Program-made: the position numbers and the translations under genes | Shown: in pieces, positions 50,079 through 59,240 of the stretch | Numbering within the stretch: the stretch's first letter is position 1 | Layout of the letters: each line of letters opens with the position of its first letter | Notes under the pieces: model-generated | Database searches by the model: none | Told to the model about the DNA's origin: nothing | What the model saw: the letters and a program-made list of their open reading frames with translations, nothing else | Source: Rhizobium chutanense | Lineage (GTDB): Bacteria; Pseudomonadota; Alphaproteobacteria; Rhizobiales; Rhizobiaceae | DNA length: 64,000 bases | Reading direction: 5' to 3' | Assembly: GCF_002531935.1 (NCBI RefSeq) | Contig: NZ_NWSV01000005.1 | Coordinates: 124,001-188,000, forward strand

Positions 50079-50140
50079 GGAACGAGCACAAGAAGATCAG
50101 GAAATTCCGACGACGATATCGAGGCCGACTCTCACCTTGC

Positions 50141-51052
50141 TCAAGCCTGCCGAGCCGGCCCCTTGATGAAATCGATGAATGCCCGGAGCGGGGCCGGCAC
50201 CAGACGCCGTCCGGGATAATAGAGGAACGGCCCGGAGAAACGCTGCCACCAGGGTTCGAGGATCGGCTCGAGCACGCCGCTGTCGAGATACGGGCGCAGC
50301 CAATCCTCGAAAACGCAGATGATCCCTGTGCCCGCTATTGCTGCGTCGACGGTAAGATCGGTCGCCCCGCCGACCCTGACGATCAGTGGTCCTGAAGTTT
50401 CGACCCGCACCACCTCGCCATCCCGTTCGTATTCCCATGGTGTCGTCAGCGCGCCGCTGGCAAAGCGGCCCAGCAGGCAGGCGTGATCGAGGAGTTCGCT
50501 CGGATGTTGCGGGCGGCCGTGGCGGTCGAGATACTCGGGGGAGGCTGCGGTGGCAAAACGCTGGACACGCGGCCCGATCGGCACGGCGATCATATCCTGC
50601 TCCAGCCGCTCGTCGTAGCGGATGCCGGCGTCGCAGCCGGCGGCAAGCACGTCGACGAAACTCTCCTCGGCAATCACCTCGAGGCGAATGTCGGGATAGG
50701 CGGCGAGGAACGGCGGAACGATGGAAGGCAGCACCAGCCGCGCCGCGCTGACCGGCACGTTGAGCCGCAACGCGCCGGCCGGCCTGTCGCGAAATCCATT
50801 GACGACGTCCAGCGCCGCCTCCACCTCGGTCAAAGCCGGGCCGAGCCGCTCCAGCAGGCCCTTGCCCGCTTCGGTCGGGACGACGCTGCGTGTGGTGCGG
50901 TTGAGCAGCCTGACACCGAGCGTAGCTTCGAGGCGACGCACCGCTTCGCTGAGAAAGGAGGCGCTGTTGCCGCTGACACGCGCGCCCTCGCGAAAACCGC
51001 CGGCCCGCGCCACGGCAACAAAGGCGTTGAGATCTCCCAGATCTGTTTTCAC
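50141..51052 (-). CDS. LysR-family transcriptional regulator
   Basis: The 303-aa regulator has the LysR winged helix at residues 1-60 (LGDLNAFVAVARAGGFREGA; SASFLSEAVRRLEATLGVRL; LLNRTTRSVVPTEAG). The effector-binding domain begins near GALRLNVPVSAARLVL. It belongs to the group that commonly flanks aldo-keto reductases. The start is a GTG at 51052 with GGAG upstream. The divergent aldo-keto reductase gene begins 97 bases away and is the probable target. Confidence 0.9.
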   Translation of the reverse strand: MKTDLGDLNAFVAVARAGGFREGARVSGNSASFLSEAVRRLEATLGVRLLNRTTRSVVPTEAGKGLLERLGPALTEVEAALDVVNGFRDRPAGALRLNVPVSAARLVLPSIVPPFLAAYPDIRLEVIAEESFVDVLAAGCDAGIRYDERLEQDMIAVPIGPRVQRFATAASPEYLDRHGRPQHPSELLDHACLLGRFASGALTTPWEYERDGEVVRVETSGPLIVRVGGATDLTVDAAIAGTGIICVFEDWLRPYLDSGVLEPILEPWWQRFSGPFLYYPGRRLVPAPLRAFIDFIKGPARQA

Positions 51053-51148
51053 TGTTCGCCACTCCGCACGGCCCGTGCGGATTATACCCGATTATCATAC
51101 GCGCCAACAACGCCTATCTTGGTGTCAGCTCTTGAAAGGAGTGAGATC

Positions 51149-52024
51149 ATGCCCACCATCGATCAGTCCGGAAATTTCAAACTCGGCGACCGCAGCGTGA
51201 AGCGGCTCGGCTACGGTGCCATGCAGCTTGCCGGCCCCGGCGTATTCGGTCCGCCCAAAGACCATGGCGCGGCCCTGGCCGTGCTGCGCGAGGCAGTTGC
51301 ATCAGGCGTCAACCACATCGACACCAGCGATTTCTATGGTCCGCACGTCACCAACCGGATCATCCGCGGAGCGCTCCACCCCTATCGCGACGATCTCGTC
51401 ATCGTCACCAAGATCGGTGCACGGCGCGGCACGGACGGATCCTGGATTCCGGCCTTCTCGCCTGAAGAACTGACGGCGGCCGTCCACGACAACCTTCGCA
51501 ATCTCGGCCTGGATGTGCTCGATGTCGTCAACTTCAGGATCGCCTTCGACCTGCATGGCCCTGCCGAAGGGTCGATAGAAGCGCCTCTGTCCGTGCTTGC
51601 CGATCTCCAGCGGCGGGGCCTTGTACGTCACGTGGGTTTGAGCAATGCCACATCTAAGCAGATCGCCGAAGGGCGCGGGATCACCGAGATCGTCTGCGTA
51701 CAGAACCAGTATAATCTGGCGCATCGGGCCGACGATCGCCTGATCGACGCGCTTGCGCGCGACGGCACCGCCTATGTGCCCTTCTTCCCGCTCGGCGGTT
51801 TCACCCCGCTGCAGTCTTCCACCCTGTCCGACGTCGCCGCACGCCTTGATGCGACGCCCATGCAAGTGGCGCTTGCCTGGCTGCTGCGTCGGGCGCCCAA
51901 CATCCTGCTGATCCCCGGCACCTCGTCCATCGGCCATCTCAGGGAGAACCTCGCCGCCGCCGAGCTGGTCCTGCCGGACGAGGCTGTCGAGGAGTTGAAC
52001 CATATGGCCGGCATCGCCACCTGA
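51149..52024 (+). CDS. Aldo/keto reductase
   Basis: This 291-aa NADPH-dependent TIM-barrel oxidoreductase shows HIDTSDFYGPHVTNRIIRGAL with the catalytic aspartate and tyrosine, LVIVTKIGARRGTDGSW (lysine), and VVNFRIAFDLHG in place of the usual catalytic histidine region. Cofactor-site residues IPGTSSIGHLRENL follow near the C-terminus. Its substrate is probably a small carbonyl compound. ATG at 51149 follows GAAAGGAG. It is divergent from a LysR regulator gene. Confidence 0.9.
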   Translation: MPTIDQSGNFKLGDRSVKRLGYGAMQLAGPGVFGPPKDHGAALAVLREAVASGVNHIDTSDFYGPHVTNRIIRGALHPYRDDLVIVTKIGARRGTDGSWIPAFSPEELTAAVHDNLRNLGLDVLDVVNFRIAFDLHGPAEGSIEAPLSVLADLQRRGLVRHVGLSNATSKQIAEGRGITEIVCVQNQYNLAHRADDRLIDALARDGTAYVPFFPLGGFTPLQSSTLSDVAARLDATPMQVALAWLLRRAPNILLIPGTSSIGHLRENLAAAELVLPDEAVEELNHMAGIAT

Positions 52025-52133
52025 GGGCAGGCGAACCGGCGGCGATTCAACCGCAACGCCACGGCCTCACTTAGCGTTTCCGCGCCATGTGGGGCCGTGG
52101 TCTTCAGCTATGATATCCTGGTGGGCCATTGCT

Positions 52134-53048
52134 TCAATAACGCTCCGGTACGCACATTTCAGGGGGCACCGGCGCCCGGGTATAGTCGGCGTGGCGGATG
52201 CGGTCCGGCAGCTGGATTTCGGGCTTCGGAACATCCTCGTAAGGAATCTGCTCGAGGAGATGCGCGATGCAGTTGAGCCGCGCCCGCTTCTTGTCCACCG
52301 CCTGCACCACCCACCAAGGCGCTTCCTTGGTGTGCGTGCGCGCCAGCATTTCTTCCTTGGCCTTGGTGTATTCCTCCCAATGGACACGGCTTTCCATATC
52401 CATCGGTGAAAGCTTCCACTGCTTCAGCGGATCGTGGATGCGCATCTTGAAGCGGAATTCCTGCTCCTCGTCGGTGATCGAAAACCAGTATTTGATCAGC
52501 ACGATCCCGGAACGGACCAGCATACGTTCGAATTCAGGCACTGAGCGGAAGAATTCGTCGAGTTCTTCCGGGGTGCAGAAACCCATCACCCGCTCGACGC
52601 CGGCGCGGTTATACCAGCTGCGGTCGAAGAGCACCATTTCGCCGGCCGTGGGAAGATGCGGGACGTAACGCTGGAAATACCATTGATGGCGCTCCCGCTC
52701 GGTCGGGGCGGGCAGTGCGACTGTCCGGCAGACGCGCGGATTGAGCCTCTGGGTCACGCGCTTGATCGCCCCACCTTTGCCGGCCGAATCCCGGCCTTCG
52801 AACAGCACCACCACCTTCAGCTTCTTATGCTGAACCCAATCCTGCAGGCGCACCAGTTCGTGCTGCAGCTGGAAGAGTTCCCGGAAGTAGATCTTTCGCT
52901 CGAGCGTCTGCTCGGCCGGTTCCGACATCCCTTCGGCGACCAGGTCGTCCAGCCGATCCTCCTCCATCTGCATTTCCAGCTCTTCATCGAAGCTGTCGGC
53001 GATTTCGGCCTTTATACGGTCGAGCTGGTCCTGATGTGATTGCGACAT
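52134..53048 (-). CDS. ppk2: Polyphosphate kinase 2
   Basis: This 304-aa PPK2-family enzyme uses polyphosphate to phosphorylate nucleoside diphosphates, or the reverse. Walker A is LFEGRDSAGKGGAIKRVT (about residue 84) and the Walker B-like segment is GEMVLFDRSWYNRAGVERVM. The lid-region arginines are in RFKMRIHDPLKQWKLSPMD, followed by WWVVQAVDKKRARLN. A single PPK2 domain of about 230 residues is preceded by an acidic N-terminal extension. The gene stands alone. Confidence 0.93.
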   Translation of the reverse strand: MSQSHQDQLDRIKAEIADSFDEELEMQMEEDRLDDLVAEGMSEPAEQTLERKIYFRELFQLQHELVRLQDWVQHKKLKVVVLFEGRDSAGKGGAIKRVTQRLNPRVCRTVALPAPTERERHQWYFQRYVPHLPTAGEMVLFDRSWYNRAGVERVMGFCTPEELDEFFRSVPEFERMLVRSGIVLIKYWFSITDEEQEFRFKMRIHDPLKQWKLSPMDMESRVHWEEYTKAKEEMLARTHTKEAPWWVVQAVDKKRARLNCIAHLLEQIPYEDVPKPEIQLPDRIRHADYTRAPVPPEMCVPERY

Positions 53049-53260
53049 GGCCTTTTTCCTTCTGCTTCTTTTGACAGGAGCATGTCAGTGCGAAGTTTGT
53101 GTGACGGTTTGGCCAACCGAGAGCTGGATCCCGATTGGGCTTTAACGCGCCGGCCTGCTGGGAGAGCGGCTTGCGTCACTCCAATCTCTTGATAAGCTTC
53201 AACCAGGGCATGAAGCACTGGTATTTGCAAGCAAAGAGGGAGCAGGCAAGTGGGGTTCGG

Positions 53261-53554
53261 ATGGCGATCGTAACGCTGGATCATTTCGCGCGCTGTGTCG
53301 GGGAAGGCTTCGAAGTCGATATGGGGACAGGGCTCCTTGTTTTTACGCTGACCGAGGCACGGCCCTTGCCCGAGCGGGGCTTTGCGGAGATGGTGAGAGC
53401 GCCGTTTTCACTGCTGTTCCGCAGCGCGTCAAAGGTGCTGTTGCCACAACAGATTTACAGGCTGCGCAACGCCACACTTGGGATTCTCGATATTTTCCTT
53501 GTACCGGTCGCCAGGGATAAAGACGGGATCATCTATCAGGCCATCTTCAATTAA
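53261..53554 (+). CDS. DUF6916-like small protein
   Basis: The 97-aa protein starts MAIVTLDHFARCVGEGFEVD and continues with LTEARPLPERGFAEMVRAPFSLLFRSAS and QQIYRLRNATLGILDIFLVP. It resembles small proteins (DUF6916) often found beside phage-tail-collar genes. The name is from memory and not certain. The start at 53261 has only GGGG upstream. It converges with, and overlaps by eight bases, the end of the acetyltransferase gene of the collar operon, so it is physically tied to that cluster. Function unknown. Confidence 0.6.
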   Translation: MAIVTLDHFARCVGEGFEVDMGTGLLVFTLTEARPLPERGFAEMVRAPFSLLFRSASKVLLPQQIYRLRNATLGILDIFLVPVARDKDGIIYQAIFN

Positions 53555-54119
53555 CGCCTGACGGCTCATCCGCCGTTTCTGGCAGGAGCCGGTGCGAGCG
53601 CCATTCCATACGAGCGTGGGTAACGGTCGTTTCAACGACCATGAAGCCCAAGGCCATATAAAGGTCGTATGCGCGCCTGTTGTTTCGATCGACATGCAAT
53701 ACGATTCCCGGGATTCCCCCTATCGCTGCCGCATGTTGAATGGCTTTCAGTGTCCCGGAGCCGAAGCCCAGATTACGCCATTCGGGGAGGAAGCCGATAT
53801 CGACAATATGCCAGATATCAGCGTCGCAATCGATGTAGAGGCGGCCGATGGCGGTGCCGTCCTTCTCGATGATCAGGAAGTCCGTTTGCGGGAATGCGGC
53901 GACGTAGTAGCAATGTTGAAAATCAAATTGCTGATCGAGGAATGCCTGCTTGTCTTCTTGCGACCACGGGATCCGAGCCAGTTCATCCCTCCGGAACGAA
54001 TGGTAAAGCTGACGGAGAAAGGGGAGATCGTCCGGCTTTGCCGGACGCAGGATGCAGGCCGGAACACAAAGCCGATAACGGATCGTTCGCGCAGGAAACT
54101 CTAGTAGCGGGCCGATCAT
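53547..54119 (-). CDS. GNAT-family N-acetyltransferase linked to the tail-collar genes
   Basis: The 190-aa acetyltransferase has ILRPAKPDDLPFLRQLYHSF at the start, WHIVDIGFLPEWRNLGFGSGTLKAI with the acetyl-CoA loop (R-N-x-G-x-G-S), and VDRNNRRAYDLYMALGF near the end. The ATG at 54119 overlaps the stop of the preceding collar gene (TGATG). This tight coupling suggests that it acts on, or with, the collar proteins, for example as a modifying enzyme. That is inference. Confidence 0.85.
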   Translation of the reverse strand: MIGPLLEFPARTIRYRLCVPACILRPAKPDDLPFLRQLYHSFRRDELARIPWSQEDKQAFLDQQFDFQHCYYVAAFPQTDFLIIEKDGTAIGRLYIDCDADIWHIVDIGFLPEWRNLGFGSGTLKAIQHAAAIGGIPGIVLHVDRNNRRAYDLYMALGFMVVETTVTHARMEWRSHRLLPETADEPSGVN

Positions 54120-54652
54120 CAATCGAAGGATGGATAAACGCCGACCAGCGCGATGCAGAAGTTGACGGCAAGAAAAGGCTGACGGTTTTCATGCGGCTGG
54201 CTCCCGCCTGCAATGCCGATGACGTTCGGGGCAAACTGGGTATTCGGCTGGGCATCGGGAAGAAACGGACTGCTCGAATTCGGCAGGCTCAGGGCATTGC
54301 CTTCACTGGGCGAGGCGGCGCGCTTGGACGCATCGCCTTGATTGTAGATGGTCAAGGAATGCGTGTGTGCCGGCATCTCCGCCTGCGTCAGCGTTATGTC
54401 GTTGCTGCCAAAGCTGCTGCCGATGATGCGTGGCGTCAAACCTACGCCTTGACCTTGGTTGCAGCCTGCCCGGTTGGCAAAGTTGGGCAACTGGAACGTG
54501 CTCTTGCCATTGCCGCCATATTGGGTGCCGAGCAGGGAAAAAAGTTCGGAATTCTGCTGGATGAGGAGCAATGCACCGTTGCACGATGCCCAGCCGCGGG
54601 GAGCAAAATCGAAACCGAACAGTTGGATCTCGCCGAGATAAGGTTGTGTCAT
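54119..54652 (-). CDS. Phage-tail-collar domain protein, paralogue 1
   Basis: The 177-aa protein has the collar pattern YLGEIQLFGFDFAPRGWASC at the start, QQNSELFSLLGTQYGGNGKSTFQLPN, then AEMPAHTH. A C-terminal VNFCIALVGVYPS strand follows. Homologues in phages and bacteria include short tail-fibre proteins and the so-called microcystin-dependent protein MdpB; collar domains trimerise and can bind surface ligands. There is no signal peptide. It is the third and last of three tandem copies (54119-55775) that share the start, the YGG(N/D)G.(T/S)TF block and the P.HTH/PQHIH block. No other phage genes are nearby. Confidence 0.88.
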   Translation of the reverse strand: MTQPYLGEIQLFGFDFAPRGWASCNGALLLIQQNSELFSLLGTQYGGNGKSTFQLPNFANRAGCNQGQGVGLTPRIIGSSFGSNDITLTQAEMPAHTHSLTIYNQGDASKRAASPSEGNALSLPNSSSPFLPDAQPNTQFAPNVIGIAGGSQPHENRQPFLAVNFCIALVGVYPSFD

Positions 54653-54680
54653 GGCAATGTCCTTGATGGATGAAGCGGGC

Positions 54681-55208
54681 TCATCGGGATGAGGGAAAGA
54701 TACCGGCCCATGCGATGCAATACTGCACCGTCAACGTCGGCATCGTATTGTCATGCATGACCGTCGATCCGGTTGCCTGTATTGCCGCCTGTGATGCCGT
54801 GATCGGAGTGGCGCCGCTGATATCGGTGGCATACATCGTGTCGCCGCTCAGCGCGGCGAGTTCGGACGAGCTTACCAATGTCGTTTCCGCGAGGCCGGTG
54901 GTGGCAAGATACGGATGCGTGTGTGATGGCATTTGTGTAGGCAGAAGCGTGACGTTCTCGCTACCGGCGAATTGACCGATCACATAGGTCGACAAGTTCG
55001 GCCCGCTGCCCTGATGCACCGGTACGCGCCCGCAAAGATTGGGGGTCGCAAACGTTGTCTCTCCATCGCCGCCATACGTCGTCCCGATAAGCGTGAACAG
55101 GTACTCATATTCGGAAATGGGTTGTAAGGAATTGTTGCAGGGCAACCACCCGCTGGGCACTCGGGAAAAGCCAAATAACCGGATTTCTCCGACGAAGGGA
55201 GTGCTCAT
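54681..55208 (-). CDS. Phage-tail-collar domain protein, paralogue 2
   Basis: This 175-aa collar protein starts with TPFVGEIRLFGFSRVPSGW, continues with YEYLFTLIGTTYGGDGETTF and TQMPSHTHPYL, and ends with TLTVQYCIAWAGIFPSS. GGAGGATCAATC precedes the ATG at 55208. The middle region (residues about 105-150) differs from the other two copies, which suggests different binding properties. It lies 28 bases upstream of paralogue 1 and 36 bases downstream of paralogue 3. Confidence 0.88.
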   Translation of the reverse strand: MSTPFVGEIRLFGFSRVPSGWLPCNNSLQPISEYEYLFTLIGTTYGGDGETTFATPNLCGRVPVHQGSGPNLSTYVIGQFAGSENVTLLPTQMPSHTHPYLATTGLAETTLVSSSELAALSGDTMYATDISGATPITASQAAIQATGSTVMHDNTMPTLTVQYCIAWAGIFPSSR

Positions 55209-55244
55209 GATTGATCCTCCAAGCAATGGGTTGACAAGCGCTGT

Positions 55245-55775
55245 TCAATTGGAGGACGGAAAAATCCCCGACAGCGCAATGCAAAAGCTGATCACGTCAT
55301 AGGGCTGCCTATTCTCATGAGGCTGGCCATTACCGGCGGGCATCACAGTCTGGCTCGACAGCATGACCTGATCACCACCGGAAGCGCCGTAAATTTCCGC
55401 GCTGTTGGTTCCGTAGAGCGCATCGCTCGGATTTCGCACGGTGCCGCTGCTCGTGGTTCCTGTCGCCAGGTGAATGTGCTGAGGCAATTGTTGCTGCAGC
55501 AAAGTCACACTTTCGACGCCGCCGGTTGCGCCAATCCCATAGGGCGAAGGCTGCCATGTGGGATCGTAGGATGATCCAAATCCCACCGGCGTACGGCTCT
55601 GCATATTGGGCAAGGCGAATGTCGTCTGCCCATCACCACCGTAATGCGTGCCCAAGAGTGAGAACAAGGCCTGGTTCTGGTTCATGCTCAGGAGCTGGCC
55701 GTCGCACAGGGCAAAGCCTCTGGGCGCGAACGGAAACCCTGTGAGCATGATCTGGCCGAGAAAGAATTCCGACAT
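55245..55775 (-). CDS. Phage-tail-collar domain protein, paralogue 3
   Basis: This 176-aa collar protein has FFLGQIMLTGFPFAPRGFAL at the start, NQNQALFSLLGTHYGGDGQT, then QLPQHIHLATGT, and a C-terminal VISFCIALSGIFPSS. The ATG at 55775 has GGGGG seven bases upstream; another at 55781 is possible. It is the first collar gene after the autotransporter gene (108 bases). All three copies end in the same short beta-strand and serine, which implies duplication in place. Confidence 0.88.
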   Translation of the reverse strand: MSEFFLGQIMLTGFPFAPRGFALCDGQLLSMNQNQALFSLLGTHYGGDGQTTFALPNMQSRTPVGFGSSYDPTWQPSPYGIGATGGVESVTLLQQQLPQHIHLATGTTSSGTVRNPSDALYGTNSAEIYGASGGDQVMLSSQTVMPAGNGQPHENRQPYDVISFCIALSGIFPSSN

Positions 55776-55883
55776 ACCCATACCCCCGAATATACCAACG
55801 ATATTGAAGAGCATCTTCACTCAATCAATGCGTTAAATGCAATAGCAATTTGCTATCTTAAGTGTAGTAAATTGAGGCAGCTT

Positions 55884-58800
55884 CTAAAACTTCCTTGACG
55901 CAGCGACTCTGGCGCCAACGGATTGCTCCCCGTCGCCCTCGACGTCGAAGAGCAGACTTGTGTCGAGCATCCAGAAGTTTACGGTCTGCATCGTCAGCCC
56001 GGCGGTAAGAGAAGCGAAGGCACCTGACCCGTCCAGTCCGGAGAAGCCGCCGGTAAGGCCGAGCTTCGGAGTGAGCTTCGCTCCGCTCTCCAGCAGGAAG
56101 GACCGGGCGATTTCGGCACCCAGGCTGACCCGGAACTGGTCGTCGTTGAAGCCGTCGATGATGATGGCATCGCCGGAACTGTTCTTGACGGTATAATCGT
56201 CGACCTTTTCCGAGAAGTAGATCGCCCGCAGTTTTGGCGCGATCGTGGTTTCATCGTCGAGATTCCACAATCCTTCGATTGACGTATCGGCCATCCACCG
56301 CGTCGTCTCGAAATCACCGTCCCAGAACTCTGTGTCGATGGCGTTGCTGGAACCGCCATAGCGCAGGCTACCGTTCCAGAATACGCCCCTGCCGATTTCC
56401 AGCGAGGCATAGGGTCCCGCAAGCCAGCCATTGCCCGTCAGCTCGGCATCCTGATCGGTCGGATCGGTCATGCGGTCATAGTGGAAGGACAGCCCGATCA
56501 ACGCCTTGTCGGAGAGCAGATAATCCGCTCCCATATTGATCATGGCAAAGCCGCCCCACTTGCCGGCGCCGTCGTCCCTATTCCTGTCGTCATGGGCCAG
56601 GAAGGCGCCGTCGATCCAGACGTTGAAGGGTGCCGAGGCCGCATCCGCATCACCACCGGCTGCGCGAATCTGCGACAGGCTGGTGGCGAAGCCGAACGTC
56701 ATCCCTTCTTCGGAAGGCATCATGCGCGCGGTGATCGGATCGGTCGCCTCCTGCATCTGCCGGCGCTGCAGGAGTCCCGGAACCTTGATCGTGTTGGCGA
56801 TCATGTTCTGTCGGGATTGCACGAAGTCATGCACGAGCTTGTCGATATCCTCGGCCACCTTGCCGGCGTCATAGCTGACATTATAGGTGACCGTGGCTGT
56901 ATTGGAGGTTCCGAGTGCGCTGACGAGCCTGTAGCCGACGCGGACCTGACCGGAATAGGCTGGGTTCAGCGTAAGGTGCAGATACCAGCCGGCCGGGGTC
57001 GCCGGACCGGCCTGGGCCAGCTGACCCCGGATGATCGTCGCGGTGGCCGCATTGGCGGGCTCTACGAATGCGAGGGCCGCAGCGGTGAACGGACCGCCGG
57101 TTGCGCCGCGATTGAGGTAGACGTCGGGAGGCGTCGAACCGGCCGGCACGTCGACGACCATGTCCTGGACAGTGACGGTGCGGGTCTTCACCTTCAGCGT
57201 ATAGGAGGCTGTTCCAGTTGCGCCGTTGCCGTCGCGGACCTCGATCGTGAAGCTGTAATCGCCTTCCGTGCCGGTCGCCAGCGGGCCGGTTAGCTGTCCG
57301 GTCGAGATGTTGAGAACCAGCCCGTTCGGCAAACTGCCGGAGGCTAGACTGTAGATCTTCGTGCCGACCCCGCCGGTCGCCGAGATCTGCTGGCTATAGG
57401 CTTCGCCCGCCATGGCTTCGGGCAGCGCACCATCGGCCGGCGAGAAGACAAAACTCGTGGGCACTGGAATTGCGATCGTATAGGCGGCCGACGTGGCAGC
57501 GCTGTTGGCATCGGTGGCCGTGATGGAGAAACCATAATTGCCTGGCGTCGTCGGCGTGCCGGTGATCGCCCCCGTCGACGGATTGAGCGTCAGCCCAGCC
57601 GGCAGCGAGCCGGTAATGCCGTAGCTGTAAGGACTGGTGCCACCCGAAGCGGTGACTGTCTGGCTGTAGGCGGTGCCGACTGCACCATTCGGCAGGGCGC
57701 CGCTCGGCGGCGAGAATGCCAACGTCGGCGGACTGACGGTGATGGTGACCGTTGCCGGCGCCGAGGTACCGGAGCCATTGGTTGCGGTATAGGTGAAGCT
57801 GTCGGATCCGCTGTAGCCTGACGTCGGCGTATAGGTGATGGACGTTCCCGATGCGATCGCCGTGCCATTAACGGCTCCGGTCGCGATCGCAACCGAGCTC
57901 GCCGCTCCGCCCGTGACGTTGAGCGTGATGGGATTGTTCGACGAGTTGGCGGCAATGGTTGCCGTAACGCCACCCGCGACCGGAGGCTGGATGTTGGTTG
58001 TCAGGGTATAGGCCCTGGAGCCGGTAAAGGGTCCCGTGCCGCTCGAACTGTCCGTCGCGGTGATCGTGATATTGAATGTGCCCGATACCGTCGGAGTGCC
58101 GGAGAGAACACCACCCGATGACAGGGTCAGGCCGGACGGAAGCGTGCCTGCCGTCACCGTATAGCTGTAGGGGCTTGTTCCGCCCGAGGCGGTGATGGTC
58201 TGGCTATAGGCGGTTCCGGTCGTCGCGGCCGGCAAAGAGGAAGGGTTGATCGCGATCGTCGGTGCGGCAACGGTTATGCTGTAGGGCCTCGAACTGGTGA
58301 ACGGTCCAACCCCCGTCGAGCTGTCGGTCACGCTGATAGTGAAGTTGAATGTACCTCCCGCCGTCGGTGTACCGGCGAGCGCGCCCGTCGCGGCCGACAG
58401 GCTCAAACCGGGCGGAAGAGCGCCGGCGGTGATCGCATAGGAGTAGGGGGCCGTGCCGCCGGAGGCCGTGACGATCTGGCCATAGGCCGTCCCGGTTGCG
58501 CCGGATGGCAATGTCGCTGGGCTGAGCGAGATCGTCGGCGAACTGACGGTTATCGTTACCGTTGCCGGTGCGGAAGTACCGCCGGCATTGGTCGCGGTAT
58601 AGGTGAAACTGTCCGGACCGGCATAGCTTGCCGTCGGCGTATAGGTGATCGACGTGCCGCTTGCCGAGGCTGTGCCGTGAGCCGCCTGCGTGCCGACAGC
58701 CACCGATGTGGCCGCTCCCCCCGACAGATTCAACGTAATCGGATTCGAACTGCTTCCATGGCTGACTGTTGCACTGGCCGGCCCGGCAACCGGTGGCGCC

Positions 58801-59240
58801 ACACTTGCCGCAATCGCAATATTGATCGTGAAAGGATTGGCGCTGGCATCGACCAGGATGAAGTTGTCGCTGGTGGCTCCGTCGCCATTGTTTGTGTATG
58901 TAAACGTCCCCGCGGCGGCGTTGTAGTTCGTTATCGAGCCATGCTGCGGAGCGGTTGCGCTTGGGTCGTTGAGGGGGTTGAGGCCAACGGGATCGCACTG
59001 GGTACCGATGTTGACATCAATCGACCCGCCAGCGGCCATTGGACTTGTCGATGGCGTCGTGTTCGCATCAGGGAAGTTGAAGACGGTACAAGCAGCATAA
59101 GCCACACCCGGGCTTGCCAGCGATAAACCAGCACAGATCAAAGTAACGAGCAGCGCTATCTTCAACAGTAGCCTGCAAGCGAGCGTGCCGGCAGCGATTG
59201 ATCTCCTATCTGTTTTAAAGGCCTGCCCCGCCTTCCGCAT
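55884..59240 (-). CDS. Ig-repeat autotransporter-like outer-membrane protein
   Basis: A protein of about 1118 residues. A long signal sequence (cleavage near AYA-A at 49) leads to a passenger of six beta-sandwich repeats of two kinds. Type A has SNPITLNLSGGAATSVAVG then GTSITYTPTASYAGPDSFTY; type B is the putative-Ig (He_PIG) type with GTAYGQIVTASGGTAPYSY then LPPGLSLS and G.L.GTPT. Their order is A-B-B-A-B-B (about residues 149-690). The C-terminal 270 residues resemble an autotransporter barrel (FNVWIDGAFLAHDDRNRDD; GLSFHYDRMTDP) and end ...RVAASRKF, with a final phenylalanine. The start could be farther upstream (in frame to 59387). It is the first gene of the collar operon and probably an adhesin. 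Confidence 0.85.
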   Translation of the reverse strand: MRKAGQAFKTDRRSIAAGTLACRLLLKIALLVTLICAGLSLASPGVAYAACTVFNFPDANTTPSTSPMAAGGSIDVNIGTQCDPVGLNPLNDPSATAPQHGSITNYNAAAGTFTYTNNGDGATSDNFILVDASANPFTINIAIAASVAPPVAGPASATVSHGSSSNPITLNLSGGAATSVAVGTQAAHGTASASGTSITYTPTASYAGPDSFTYTATNAGGTSAPATVTITVSSPTISLSPATLPSGATGTAYGQIVTASGGTAPYSYAITAGALPPGLSLSAATGALAGTPTAGGTFNFTISVTDSSTGVGPFTSSRPYSITVAAPTIAINPSSLPAATTGTAYSQTITASGGTSPYSYTVTAGTLPSGLTLSSGGVLSGTPTVSGTFNITITATDSSSGTGPFTGSRAYTLTTNIQPPVAGGVTATIAANSSNNPITLNVTGGAASSVAIATGAVNGTAIASGTSITYTPTSGYSGSDSFTYTATNGSGTSAPATVTITVSPPTLAFSPPSGALPNGAVGTAYSQTVTASGGTSPYSYGITGSLPAGLTLNPSTGAITGTPTTPGNYGFSITATDANSAATSAAYTIAIPVPTSFVFSPADGALPEAMAGEAYSQQISATGGVGTKIYSLASGSLPNGLVLNISTGQLTGPLATGTEGDYSFTIEVRDGNGATGTASYTLKVKTRTVTVQDMVVDVPAGSTPPDVYLNRGATGGPFTAAALAFVEPANAATATIIRGQLAQAGPATPAGWYLHLTLNPAYSGQVRVGYRLVSALGTSNTATVTYNVSYDAGKVAEDIDKLVHDFVQSRQNMIANTIKVPGLLQRRQMQEATDPITARMMPSEEGMTFGFATSLSQIRAAGGDADAASAPFNVWIDGAFLAHDDRNRDDGAGKWGGFAMINMGADYLLSDKALIGLSFHYDRMTDPTDQDAELTGNGWLAGPYASLEIGRGVFWNGSLRYGGSSNAIDTEFWDGDFETTRWMADTSIEGLWNLDDETTIAPKLRAIYFSEKVDDYTVKNSSGDAIIIDGFNDDQFRVSLGAEIARSFLLESGAKLTPKLGLTGGFSGLDGSGAFASLTAGLTMQTVNFWMLDTSLLFDVEGDGEQSVGARVAASRKF

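Noticed and set aside
53261-55775. Prophage or contractile injection system
   Set aside because: Only collar-type proteins are present. There is no tail sheath, tube, baseplate, portal, terminase, integrase or lysis gene within the surrounding 20 kb.
57000-58900. Possible DNA repeat array or CRISPR-like periodicity in the autotransporter gene
   Set aside because: The periodicity comes from codon-level similarity of Ig-like protein repeats; there are no short identical repeats with unique spacers.
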